From Streptomyces sp. NBC_00525 (GTDB lineage: Bacteria > Actinomycetota > Actinomycetes > Streptomycetales > Streptomycetaceae): 64,000 nt of DNA. The notes beneath the pieces are model-generated. The model did no database searches and was not told the origin of the DNA. It worked only from the letters and a program-made list of their open reading frames with translations. Below are positions 55,338 through 63,665 of this stretch, piece by piece. The DNA lies in the NCBI RefSeq assembly GCF_036346595.1, contig NZ_CP107834.1, forward strand, positions 4,898,001-4,962,000, given 5' to 3'. Each line of letters begins with the position of its first letter. Position 1 is the first letter of the stretch. The position numbers and the translations under genes were made by a program.

Positions 55338-56905
55338 GCGACATGACGCAGATGTACGACGTAGTGGTGGTCGGCGGCGGGGCCGCCGGGCTGAGCGGGG
55401 CCCTCGCCCTCGGCCGGGCCCGGCGCTCGGTGCTGGTGATCGATTCGGGCAGCCCGCGCAACGCGCCCGCGTCCCACATGCACAACTACCTGGGCCGCGA
55501 GGGCACCCCGCCCTCGGAGCTCCTGGCGATCGGCCGGGAGGAGGTGGCCGGGTACGGCGTGGAGTTCCTGAGCGGCGAGGCACTGGTGGCCGAGCGGCTG
55601 CCGGACGACGCGTACCGGGTGGTGTGCGCGGACGGCACGGCCGTCACGGCGCGCCGGCTGCTGGTGACCACGGGGCTGACCGACGAACTGCCGCCGATCG
55701 AGGGCCTGGCCGAACGGTGGGGCCGCGACGTGCTGCACTGCCCGTACTGCCACGGCTGGGAGGTGCGGGACGCGGCGATCGGTGTCGTCGCCACGAGCGG
55801 TATGGCCGTCCACCAGGCGCTGTTGTGGCGGCAGTGGAGCGACGACGTCACCCTCTTCCTGCACCGGGGACCGGAGCCCGGTGACGAGGAGTACGAGCAG
55901 TTGGCGGCGCGCGGGATCGCCGTCGTGGACGGCGAGGTCGCCGGGCTGGAGGCGAGCGGCGACCGGCTGACCGGGGTGCGGCTCGCGGACGGCCGGGTGG
56001 TCGAGCGGGCGGCCGTGGTCGTCCAGCCCCGGTTCACGGCCCGGTCCGGGCTGCTGGAGAGCCTGGGACTGCGGCCCGTCGCGGTGGAGGCCGCCGGAGA
56101 CACGATCGGCTCGTCCGTCGAGGCGGACCCGACCGGCCGCACGGCGGCGGCCGGCGTATGGGTGGCGGGAAACGTGACCGGGCTGATGGACCAGGTCATC
56201 GTCGCGGCGGCGGCCGGGCTGAAGGCGGGCGCGGCCATCAACGGGGACCTCGTCCTGGCGGACACCCGGCGTGCCGTGGAGGCCCGCGACACCCCCTCCG
56301 ACGCGGAGATGTGGGACGACCGGTACCGCGAGAGCGACCGGATCTGGAGCGGGAACCCGAACACCGTGCTGGTCCGCGAGGCCGGCGAGCTGAAGCCGGG
56401 CCGGGCGCTCGACCTGGGCTGCGGGGAGGGTGCCGACGCGGTGTGGCTGGCCCGCCGGGGCTGGGAGGTCACCGCGACGGACATCTCGCGGGTGGCGCTG
56501 GCCCGCGCCGCCGGGCACGCGGCGGAGGGGGAGGTCGCCGACCGGGTGGACTGGCGGTTCTGCGACCTGGGCGCCTCGTTCCCCGAAGGGGAGTACGACC
56601 TCGTCTCGGCCCACTACCTGCACTCCATGGGCGACCTGCCGCGCGAGCGCATCCTGCACCGGGCGGCGCGCGCGGTGGCCCCCGGCGGGGTGCTGCTGAT
56701 CGTGGGCCACGCGGGCTTCCCGGCCTGGGACCACCACCACGCGGCCATGCACTTCCCGACCCCGGACGAGGTGCTGGCCTCGCTGGAGCTGCCGGAGGGG
56801 GAGTGGGAGGTGCTGCTCAGCGAGGAGTTCGAGCGCGTCCAGAACGACCCGGACGGCAATCCGACCACCCGGACGGACAACGCGCTCAAGCTCCGGCGGC
56901 GGTGA
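55334..56905 (+). CDS. fused thioredoxin-reductase-like FAD oxidoreductase and methyltransferase
   Basis: This 523-residue fusion has a thioredoxin-reductase-like flavoprotein as its first 315 residues. It shows the FAD motif VVVVGGGAAGLSGALALGRA, a redox pair Cys136-Pro-Tyr-Cys139 followed by His-Gly, and WVAGNVTG near the FAD tail. The second nucleotide motif, normally GxGxxA for NADPH, is degenerate (GVVATSGMAV). This pattern recalls dithiol oxidases such as GliT/HlmI. Residues from about 320 form a class I methyltransferase (ALDLGCGEGADAVWLARRG). Oxidation versus S-methylation of a dithiol is a possible theme, by inference. It starts at ATG 55334. Confidence 0.88.
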   Translation: MSDMTQMYDVVVVGGGAAGLSGALALGRARRSVLVIDSGSPRNAPASHMHNYLGREGTPPSELLAIGREEVAGYGVEFLSGEALVAERLPDDAYRVVCADGTAVTARRLLVTTGLTDELPPIEGLAERWGRDVLHCPYCHGWEVRDAAIGVVATSGMAVHQALLWRQWSDDVTLFLHRGPEPGDEEYEQLAARGIAVVDGEVAGLEASGDRLTGVRLADGRVVERAAVVVQPRFTARSGLLESLGLRPVAVEAAGDTIGSSVEADPTGRTAAAGVWVAGNVTGLMDQVIVAAAAGLKAGAAINGDLVLADTRRAVEARDTPSDAEMWDDRYRESDRIWSGNPNTVLVREAGELKPGRALDLGCGEGADAVWLARRGWEVTATDISRVALARAAGHAAEGEVADRVDWRFCDLGASFPEGEYDLVSAHYLHSMGDLPRERILHRAARAVAPGGVLLIVGHAGFPAWDHHHAAMHFPTPDEVLASLELPEGEWEVLLSEEFERVQNDPDGNPTTRTDNALKLRRR

Positions 56906-56909
56906 GCCG

Positions 56910-56936
56910 CGTATAGGACCAGAACTGACCTATACG
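56910..56936. promoter_or_regulatory. inverted repeat upstream of DinB-like gene
   Basis: CGTATAGG (56910-56917) and CCTATACG (56929-56936) form a perfect 8-bp inverted repeat with 11 bases between. TTCTAAAGT downstream may include the -10. It is probably an operator for an unlinked regulator. Confidence 0.6.
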
Positions 56937-56989
56937 GCTTCTAAAGTCGTTTCTGACGGCGGAACAGGAACGACGGAAGGCAGCACATC

Positions 56990-57535
56990 ATGAACGCCAG
57001 CAGCGAGAAGACCACCGCGTCCACCGGCTCGGACGAGAGCGCGGAGTTCCTCCAGGCGCTGGGTGAGCACCGGAACTTCCTGCGGTTCACCGCCCGTGAC
57101 CTGACCGACGAGCAGGCCGGGCAGCGGACCACGGCGAGCGAGCTGTGCGTCGGCGGCCTCATCAAGCACGTCACCGCGGTCGAGCAGGGCTGGGTGGGCT
57201 TCATCGAGAAGGGCCCCTCGGCGATGCCCGACTTCAGCGAGCTGACGGAGGCCGACTACCAGAAGCGGGCGGACGAGTTCCGGATGCTGCCGGGGGAGAC
57301 CCTGGCCGGTGTGCTGGACGCCTACGCCGAGGTGGCCGCCCGCACCGACGCGCTGGTCGCGTCCCTGCCCGACCTGGGGCTCTCGCACCCCCTGCCGAAG
57401 GCCCCGTGGTTCCAGGCGGACGCGCACTGGTCGGTCCGCCGCGTACTGATGCACATCATCGCCGAGACCGCCCAGCACGCAGGCCACGCCGACATCATCC
57501 GCGAGGCCCTGGACGGCCAGAAGACGATGGGCTGA
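56990..57535 (+). CDS. DinB/DUF664-type protein
   Basis: This 181-residue soluble four-helix bundle of the DinB superfamily (mycothiol/bacillithiol-transferase-like) has metal-ligand histidines visible in GGLIKHVTAVEQGW and RRVLMHIIAETAQHAGHAD. Actinobacterial members often use mycothiol for detoxification; the substrate here is unknown. The start is ATG 56990 after GAAGG. An operator-like inverted repeat precedes it and a convergent terminator follows. Confidence 0.88.
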   Translation: MNASSEKTTASTGSDESAEFLQALGEHRNFLRFTARDLTDEQAGQRTTASELCVGGLIKHVTAVEQGWVGFIEKGPSAMPDFSELTEADYQKRADEFRMLPGETLAGVLDAYAEVAARTDALVASLPDLGLSHPLPKAPWFQADAHWSVRRVLMHIIAETAQHAGHADIIREALDGQKTMG

Positions 57536-57542
57536 CGGGGCA

Positions 57543-57598
57543 CACCACCGCGCCCGCCGCCCGCTCCCGGCAGGGGAGGGGCGGCGGGCGCGGTGGTG
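57543..57598. terminator. convergent terminator, 19-bp stem
   Basis: A perfect 19-bp inverted repeat (57543-57561 with 57580-57598) with an 18-base loop lies between the convergent DinB-like and yceI genes. Confidence 0.85.
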
Positions 57599-57617
57599 CG
57601 GTGGTGCGGTGCGGGGA

Positions 57618-58238
57618 TCAGGCGGCCTCGGCGGCCGTCTTGATCGCGGAGATGTCGAAGTTCAGCTTCACCTTGTCGCTGACCATGACGCCGCCGGTCT
57701 CCAGCGCCGCGTTCCAGGTCAGGCCCCAGTCGGAGCGCAGGATCTCGGCGCTGCCCTCGAAGCCGACGCGCTCGTTGCCGTAGGGGTCGGTGGCGGAGCC
57801 GTTGAACTCCAGGTCGATGGCGAGCGGGCGGGTCACGTCCTTGATGGTGAGGTCGCCCGTGACGCGGTACTTCTCGCCGCCGAGCTGCTCCGCGGAGGTC
57901 GAGCGGAACGTCATCAGGGGGAACTTCTCGGCGTCGAAGAAGTCGCCGCTCACCAGGTGGCCGTCGCGGTCCTTGATGCCCGTGTCCACGCTGGCGATCT
58001 TCACGTCGATCGAGGCCGTCGAGTTGGCCGGGTCGCCGCCGTCCAGCGTGAGGGAACCCTCGTGCTCGGCGAAGGAGCCGCGCACGTTGGTGACCATGGC
58101 GTGACGCACGGTGAAGCCGATGCTGCTGTGCGCCGGGTCGATCGTGTAGTCACCGGTGAGGGCGGCCAGGGCGGGGTCGACCTCGGCCGTGGTCACGGCG
58201 GTGGCGGCGGTGTCGTTCTTGCGGTTGAACAGAGCCAT
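57618..58238 (-). CDS. YceI-family lipid-binding protein
   Basis: This 206-residue YceI/lipocalin-like beta-barrel thought to bind isoprenoids or other lipids has the core YTIDPAHSSIGFTVRHAMVTNVRG, described as YTIDPAHSSIGFTVRH then NVRG. It continues with SVDTGIKDRDGHLVSGDFF and GDLTIKDVTRP. It has no signal peptide, so it is predicted cytoplasmic. It has a well-defined promoter overlapped by repeated boxes. RBS GAGGAGCC precedes ATG 58238. Confidence 0.93.
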   Translation of the reverse strand: MALFNRKNDTAATAVTTAEVDPALAALTGDYTIDPAHSSIGFTVRHAMVTNVRGSFAEHEGSLTLDGGDPANSTASIDVKIASVDTGIKDRDGHLVSGDFFDAEKFPLMTFRSTSAEQLGGEKYRVTGDLTIKDVTRPLAIDLEFNGSATDPYGNERVGFEGSAEILRSDWGLTWNAALETGGVMVSDKVKLNFDISAIKTAAEAA

Positions 58239-58279
58239 GGCTCCTCCTCGGGGACGAGGTCGAGAGCGGGCCCGACCTG

Positions 58280-58332
58280 TTGTTTAACCTTCAACGAGAT
58301 TCACTGTAGCCCCATCTTGTTCAAAGTTCAAC
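58280..58332 (-). promoter_or_regulatory. yceI promoter with duplicated operator boxes
   Basis: On the minus strand TTGAAC (58331-58326) and TACAGT (58308-58303) are 17 bases apart, an excellent promoter. Two related 16-mers occur on the plus strand: TTGTTCAAAGTTCAAC (58317-58332, over the -35) and TTGTTTAACCTTCAAC (58280-58295, downstream of the start), 13 of 16 identical. Each is a pair of GTTCAAC-like heptamers. A MarR-like repressor is plausible. Confidence 0.75.
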
Positions 58333-58359
58333 ATCTACTGGCCGGGCCTCGCGGGAGCG

Positions 58360-59586
58360 TCAGGAACCGACACTCACCGTGAACCGCCTCGGGTTGCCGT
58401 CGTTCGCCGCCCCCGACACGTCCGGCTGCCCCTCCGGCCGTACGTCGTCGTACGGGAACGCGTAGCCGATCGGGCTGTTGGCGTGGACGATCCGGGACCA
58501 GTGGTTGGTCACCGCACCCCGGTAGTAGTCGGCCGCCGAGGTGCCGTTCGGCTGGTCCGGGTGGCTGAGCATGATCGAGCGGTTGAAGCCCGCCGCGAGC
58601 CGCGCCAGCAGCGCCTTCTTGTCGTCGCTGTCCGCCGGGTTGTTGGTGAACGGCCCGTGGTTGCAGGTGAAGATGTCCTTCGAGGACGGCCGGGCGAAGG
58701 TGTGCCCGCCCTCGAACACCAGCGTGTCGCCGCTCACCCGGCCGGTGCGCACGCCCCGCCCGCCCTGGAGGTCGATCCGCAGGTCCGTCGAGCGGTACTT
58801 GTCCCAGACCTGGTCGACGTACCCCGTGAACAGGTCGCGGAACGGCATCTGGTCCGGGCGGTCGAAGTAGGGCGCCATCAGGTTCTGCGGGGAGATGACC
58901 CGCAGCACGCTGCCGTTCGCGCCGCGGGTCACCAACCGGTCCCAGGGCCGGCCGTCCGCGGCCGCCTGGGCGATGAGGCCGTCGGCGATCCGCTGCACGG
59001 CGCCGGCGGGAAGCGGGGCGACCGTGTGCGTGGCGTCGCCCTCCAAGGTCAGGCCGATCGGCAGCGCGGTCACCAGATCGACGTAGCTGATGTTCGCGTA
59101 CAGCTGCTGCGGGTTGAACGTGAACTCGCAGAACGACCAGGTGCGCCCGTAGTTCGGGTCCGCCGGGGTCGCGAACGCCGGCTCGACCAGGGCGGGTCCC
59201 GGATTGAGGAAGAAGTCCAGGGTGTCGTCCCGCACGAAGTACACCCGCGCCCCGAACATCTGAGGCAGCGTCAGTACGACCGGCGCGCCGCCCGCCCCGT
59301 TCAGCGGGATGGCGCAGTCCACCGGCAGCGGGGTCTGCGGGGCGGCCGGGGAGTCCGGCCGGCAGACCCCGCCGCCGGGCCGCAGCAGGACCCAGCGGCC
59401 GGTGGACTGCTCGTGGCCGGTGACATAGGCGTTGACGCAGCCCGGCAACGAGCGGTTGACCAGGGCCAGTTCACAGGTGGCGGCGGACGCCGACGCCACT
59501 GGGCTCAGGGCGCTGCCCCACAGGGGGTAGGTCAGCGCGGTGGCGGCGGCGGCCGAGCCCGTCAGAAACTTCCGGCGCGAGAACAT
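58360..59586 (-). CDS. secreted GH64 beta-1,3-glucanase
   Basis: This 408-residue exported laminaripentaose-producing-type beta-1,3-glucanase of family GH64 has a Tat signal (SRRKFLTGSAAAATALTYPLWG) and then the thaumatin-like plus barrel fold. Features such as GARVYFVRDDTLDFFLNPGPALVEPAF, TWSFCEFTFNP and YANISYVDLVTALPIGL are typical (quoted in parts). The enzyme would digest fungal-wall or laminarin beta-1,3-glucan, giving oligosaccharides that the 34-42 kb importer and GH1 enzyme might use. It has no carbohydrate-binding module. ATG 59586 follows TCGGGAG. Confidence 0.88.
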   Translation of the reverse strand: MFSRRKFLTGSAAAATALTYPLWGSALSPVASASAATCELALVNRSLPGCVNAYVTGHEQSTGRWVLLRPGGGVCRPDSPAAPQTPLPVDCAIPLNGAGGAPVVLTLPQMFGARVYFVRDDTLDFFLNPGPALVEPAFATPADPNYGRTWSFCEFTFNPQQLYANISYVDLVTALPIGLTLEGDATHTVAPLPAGAVQRIADGLIAQAAADGRPWDRLVTRGANGSVLRVISPQNLMAPYFDRPDQMPFRDLFTGYVDQVWDKYRSTDLRIDLQGGRGVRTGRVSGDTLVFEGGHTFARPSSKDIFTCNHGPFTNNPADSDDKKALLARLAAGFNRSIMLSHPDQPNGTSAADYYRGAVTNHWSRIVHANSPIGYAFPYDDVRPEGQPDVSGAANDGNPRRFTVSVGS

Positions 59587-59603
59587 ACGGCGACTCCCGA
59601 GTG

Positions 59604-59651
59604 GGTGGGGGGTGGGGGTGCGACCACGGTGGGGGGTGGAGGTGCGACCAC
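59604..59651. repeat. 24-bp tandem duplication in GH64 leader
   Basis: A 24-base unit (59604-59627 and 59628-59651, one mismatch, each ending GGTGCGACCAC) is duplicated just upstream of the GH64 start codon, in its predicted 5' leader. Confidence 0.85.
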
Positions 59652-59672
59652 TTTCGCGAGGCCCGGCACAGC

Positions 59673-59702
59673 CGTCAAGACTTATGGCTGAGAGCGCTCT
59701 CA
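59673..59702 (-). promoter_or_regulatory. GH64 promoter with CebR-like operator
   Basis: TGAGAGCGCTCTCA (59689-59702) is a perfect 14-bp palindrome that differs from the CebR box TGGGAGCGCTCCCA only by one symmetric substitution in each half. On the minus strand TTGACG (59678-59673) with GAAAGT 17 bases on forms a candidate promoter 10 bases downstream. LacI-family control by glucan oligosaccharides is expected. Confidence 0.75.
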
Positions 59703-59882
59703 AAAAAAAGAAGTCTTCACAACTCGACGCCTCCCAACGGTACTTGGGCCATCCGACCCCAACCGCGCCCCAGTTGTGATCAGAAGCCGAACACGGTGTC
59801 CGGCCACCGGAGCCGGCCGTCCGCACCCCGTTGTGCGCGGACCCTGGGAAGGAACGGCCACCCACGCGTACGCTCGTGAACC

Positions 59883-61280
59883 ATGGGGGAGCTGAGAGCG
59901 GACTGGCGGCTGCGGCTGCGCCCGGACGGCCCGGAGAACGCGGTGTGCGGGGCCGGCGTCCTGATCACCCAGGACCGCGTCCTGACCTGCGCCCACGTGG
60001 TCGGCGACCCGCACGCCCGGATGTGGGTGGAGTTCGCCGAGAACCCCGCCATCCCCCCGGTCGCCGCTCGCGTCGCCCCGGACGGCTGGCTGCCCGGCCG
60101 CGCGGGGCCCGACCGCGAGGACATCGCCGTGCTCGCCCTGGACAGCCCCCGCCCCCAGGCCCGCCCCGCCCCGCTCGCCCGGCACCTCGAACGCGGCGCC
60201 GAGGTCTGGCTCGGCGGCTACGCCGCACCCTTCGACGCGGACGGCATGTGGCTCTCCGGCCGGATCAGCGGACTCCACGGCGACTGGGTCCAGCTCGACG
60301 CCCGCACCAACGCCGAGGTGGTGCGCCCCGGCTTCAGCGGCGCCGCCGTCCACACCGGCCGCCGGGGCGCCCGCCCCGAACACGTCGTCGGGCTCGTCGT
60401 CAGCTGGCGCGGAGACCTGGAGCGCGAGCTGCCCACCGACAACGACCTCGCCTTCTCGTACATGATCCCCGTCGACCGCGTCGCCCGGCTCGTCCCGCTG
60501 GTCGCCGAGCTGAGCGGCCCGGACGGCTGGGACCACGCCTTCGCCGACCGGCTGCGCCGCTGGTTCGCGGGCACCGACCAGCCCGCCGTCCGCTTCACCG
60601 TCGTCCCGGCCGGCGGCGGCCGCGACCGCACCCTGCTCCACCAGCTGCACCGCGCCCACCTCATCCACCGGGGCGGACAGGGCCGCCCCGACGCACTGGT
60701 GGACGCCCTCGTCGCCCGGCTCCGGCCGCCCCAGCACCAGCGCAACCGCTACCGCGACTGGCTCCTGGAGGGCGGCGACGAACCCGAACGCTCCCTCGCC
60801 GGCCCGCCCGCCGCCACCGGCCCGGTCCTCGCGGTGATCGGCCTGGACGAGGACCCCGACCCGGCCGGCCTCGTCCGGGTCCTGGCCCGCGTACGCACCC
60901 TCGGTTTCCGGCTGCTGATCGTCGTACGCGGCACCGAGGGGCCCGGACTCGACGCGGTGGAGAGCGAACTGCTCGTCCCGGCCCTGGACGAACGCGCCGA
61001 GGAACTGCTGCGCCGAGCCGAGCACATGGAGCGCGTCTGGCTCCGCCTCGGCGCCCTCACCGACTCCGCCTCCGCCCCGCCCCGGCCCGGCGCCGACCCC
61101 GCCATCCGCCGTCGCCGCCTGCACGACCTGCGCGCGCTCCCCGACCCCCGCGACCGGCTGGCCGCGCTCAAACAGCTCTTACGCGACTTACGCGCCGACC
61201 TCACGGCCACCGCCGGCCACCCCGGACCGGCCGGACCCGGCCTCCCGGAACAGCGCACCGGCCCCGCGGGGCGCCCATGA
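59883..61280 (+). CDS. trypsin-like serine protease with two TTA codons
   Basis: This 465-residue cytoplasmic-looking protein (no signal peptide) has an N-terminal trypsin-like domain. His38 is in LTCAHVV, Asp80 in EDIAVLAL and Ser152 in GFSGAAV, forming a complete triad. The C-terminal half (effector-associated type, RDRTLLHQLHRAHLIHRGG; PVLAVIGLDEDPDPAGLVRV) is of unknown role. Codons 433 and 436 are TTA (61179 and 61188), predicting bldA dependence. TACGCT ends 8 nt before ATG 59883. It is translationally coupled to the kinase gene. Confidence 0.88.
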   Translation: MGELRADWRLRLRPDGPENAVCGAGVLITQDRVLTCAHVVGDPHARMWVEFAENPAIPPVAARVAPDGWLPGRAGPDREDIAVLALDSPRPQARPAPLARHLERGAEVWLGGYAAPFDADGMWLSGRISGLHGDWVQLDARTNAEVVRPGFSGAAVHTGRRGARPEHVVGLVVSWRGDLERELPTDNDLAFSYMIPVDRVARLVPLVAELSGPDGWDHAFADRLRRWFAGTDQPAVRFTVVPAGGGRDRTLLHQLHRAHLIHRGGQGRPDALVDALVARLRPPQHQRNRYRDWLLEGGDEPERSLAGPPAATGPVLAVIGLDEDPDPAGLVRVLARVRTLGFRLLIVVRGTEGPGLDAVESELLVPALDERAEELLRRAEHMERVWLRLGALTDSASAPPRPGADPAIRRRRLHDLRALPDPRDRLAALKQLLRDLRADLTATAGHPGPAGPGLPEQRTGPAGRP

Positions 61281-63553
61281 GGATTCCCTGCCCGCACCGC
61301 CGCTTCACCGGCGCCCCCTGCGACGGCGCCGTCCTGCCCACCGGGCACTGCGACACCTGCGGCCGCGACGAGACCGCCCCCGGCCTCCCGCCACTGCCCG
61401 CCGCCCCCGAGGACCACGGCCCCGCCGGGCTCCTCGAACTCCCGCTCCTCGATTCGGGCAGCCCCGCCGAACGCCTGGCCGCCGCCGAGCAGCCGGTCCG
61501 CATCGTGATGACCTGCTCCGCCAAGGCGTGCGGCACCGCCTTCGTCCCGCCCCACACCGCCGCCCCGCCCCCGGACGAGGGCTACTGCCCGGTCTGCGGG
61601 GCGCCCTACTCCTACCGCCCCGAACTCACCAGGGACGGGCCGCCGCTCCAGGACCAGTACCGCATCCGGGGCCCCATCGCACACGGCGGCCAGGGCTGGG
61701 TCTACCTCGCCGAGGACACCCACCTGGAGGACTTCGTCGCCGTCAAGGGCCTCCTCAACCGCTACGCCGAGCGCGGCGCCGCCCAGGCCGGCGAGGAACG
61801 CCGCAGCCTGGTCGCCATCCGCCACGAACGCATCGTCCAGATCCGCGACTTCGTCTCCACCACCAACGAGGACGGCACCGTCTCCGGCGGCTACATCGTG
61901 ATGGAGGACGTCGGCGACCGCACCCTGTCCGCCGTCGTCGAATCCGTCCGCCGGGGCACCTTCGTCCTCGACATCGAGCACGTCCTCACCTACGGCTGCC
62001 AGATCCTGGAGGCCCTCTCCCATCTGCACGGCATGGGCTTCCTCTACGGGGACATGAAGCCGTCCAACGTCATCCACCACCTCGACGGCATCAAGGTCAT
62101 CGACCTCGGCGGCGTCCGCAAGGCCGGCAGCGCCGACCCGCCGCCCGTCATCACCCCCTACTTCGCCGCCCCCGAGACGGACGGCACCCAGCCCCTCACC
62201 GTCGCCCACGACGTGCACACCGTCGGCGTCACCCTCGCCGAACTCGCCCGCTGGGCGGTCGGCGACGACGTACCCGGACTCGGCATCAGCTCCTTCCGGC
62301 TCGCCGTCGCCCGCGCCACCGCCGAGGACCCCGAGCAGCGGTTCGGCACCGCCGACGACATGGCCGGACAACTGCGCGGCGTACTGCGCGAGATCCGCGC
62401 CCTGCGCGGCAAACGCGACCAGCCCGAGCCCTCCGCCCACTTCACGCCCTCCGCCGAACTCCTCGGCGCCCGCCTGGGCTCCGTCCCCGACTACGCCCAG
62501 TGGCTGCGCCGCCCGCCGCACCGCCGCCGCGAGGCCCCGCCCGCCCCCGCCCTCGACCCGGGCACGCCCACCCCCACCGAGATCGCCCGCCGCCTCCCGG
62601 TGCCCCGGCCCTACCCCGGCGACCCGCAGGCCACCCGCTTCGGCGTCAGCAGCTACGACCCCGCCCAGCCGCTCGCCCAGCCCGCCACCGGCGAGCGGTC
62701 CGTCGAGATCTGCCTGCACAACGCCCGGCTGCTGCTCGGCCAGGAGGGCGGCGAAGCCCTGGCCGCCGCCCACGAACAGGTCGAGGCGGCGGCCGCCATC
62801 CCCGGCCCCGGACCGGTCCGGCAGTGGCGGCTCGGCTGGCACCGCGGCCTGGTCGCGCTGCGCGGCGCCGACGTACGGCCCGAGGAACGCGCGGAACTGC
62901 TGGCCGCCGCCCACCACCACTTCGCCGCCGTGCACCGGGCCCTGCCCGGCGAGTACGCCGCCAAACTGGCCCTCGCCTACAGCGCCGAACAACTCGGCCC
63001 CGCCGGCGGCCTGCCGCCCGGCCCGTCCGCGTACGAACTCTTCCGCGCGGTGCACGCCCGCAACCCCTCGCACGTCGGCGCCGCCCTGGGCCTGGCCCGG
63101 CTCGCCCTCGCCCGCGGCGACCGGGCCGCCGCCGTCGCCGTCCTGGACCTCGTCCCCGACGAGTCCCGCGACCACACCGTCGCCCGCGTCGCCGCCCTGC
63201 GCATCCGGGCCGCCCGGCTCGCTGCGGGGGAGCACCCGCTGCCCGGCGAGGCGGAGATCGACGCCGCCCTGGCCGGACTCGGACCCGTCGCCGCCGGGGA
63301 CGAGGCCGCCTGGCTGCTGCGCACCGAGCTGTACGAGTGGAAGCTCGACGCCGTACGCGCCGCCGGCGCCCCCGCACCCCGCCGCACCTGGCCGCGCCGG
63401 GGCCTGCCGCCCCCGCCCGTGCCCGGCGAACGGGCGGTCCGCGCCGAACTGGAGCAGTGCTACCGCTGGCTCGCCCGCCAGCGGCTGCGGCCCGAGGAGC
63501 ACGAACACCTCATCGACCTCTCGCACGCGGTCCGGCCGCAGACCAGGTTCTGA
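61277..63553 (+). CDS. PknG-like serine/threonine protein kinase
   Basis: This 758-residue soluble kinase has two N-terminal cysteine clusters (CPHRRF...CDTCG and MTCSAKACG...CPVCGAPY) like the rubredoxin/zinc part of PknG. The kinase domain follows: glycine loop AHGGQGWVYLAED, Lys157 in VAVKGLL, catalytic Asp259 in YGDMKPSNV, metal Asp276 in VIDLGGV and AAPE. A long helical TPR-like C-terminus begins at about 470. PknG kinases regulate central metabolism through forkhead-type proteins; that target is not here. ATG 61277 overlaps the protease stop. Confidence 0.92.
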   Translation: MRIPCPHRRFTGAPCDGAVLPTGHCDTCGRDETAPGLPPLPAAPEDHGPAGLLELPLLDSGSPAERLAAAEQPVRIVMTCSAKACGTAFVPPHTAAPPPDEGYCPVCGAPYSYRPELTRDGPPLQDQYRIRGPIAHGGQGWVYLAEDTHLEDFVAVKGLLNRYAERGAAQAGEERRSLVAIRHERIVQIRDFVSTTNEDGTVSGGYIVMEDVGDRTLSAVVESVRRGTFVLDIEHVLTYGCQILEALSHLHGMGFLYGDMKPSNVIHHLDGIKVIDLGGVRKAGSADPPPVITPYFAAPETDGTQPLTVAHDVHTVGVTLAELARWAVGDDVPGLGISSFRLAVARATAEDPEQRFGTADDMAGQLRGVLREIRALRGKRDQPEPSAHFTPSAELLGARLGSVPDYAQWLRRPPHRRREAPPAPALDPGTPTPTEIARRLPVPRPYPGDPQATRFGVSSYDPAQPLAQPATGERSVEICLHNARLLLGQEGGEALAAAHEQVEAAAAIPGPGPVRQWRLGWHRGLVALRGADVRPEERAELLAAAHHHFAAVHRALPGEYAAKLALAYSAEQLGPAGGLPPGPSAYELFRAVHARNPSHVGAALGLARLALARGDRAAAVAVLDLVPDESRDHTVARVAALRIRAARLAAGEHPLPGEAEIDAALAGLGPVAAGDEAAWLLRTELYEWKLDAVRAAGAPAPRRTWPRRGLPPPPVPGERAVRAELEQCYRWLARQRLRPEEHEHLIDLSHAVRPQTRF

Positions 63554-63665
63554 GCCGCCCGCCCCGCGACCGCCCGACCCGCCCCCCAACCGCCCGACCC
63601 GCACCGCGGGCGCCCGCAGCCGGACGGCTGCCGCGCCCGGTGCCGTACCCCTGGAGAACCCGCCC

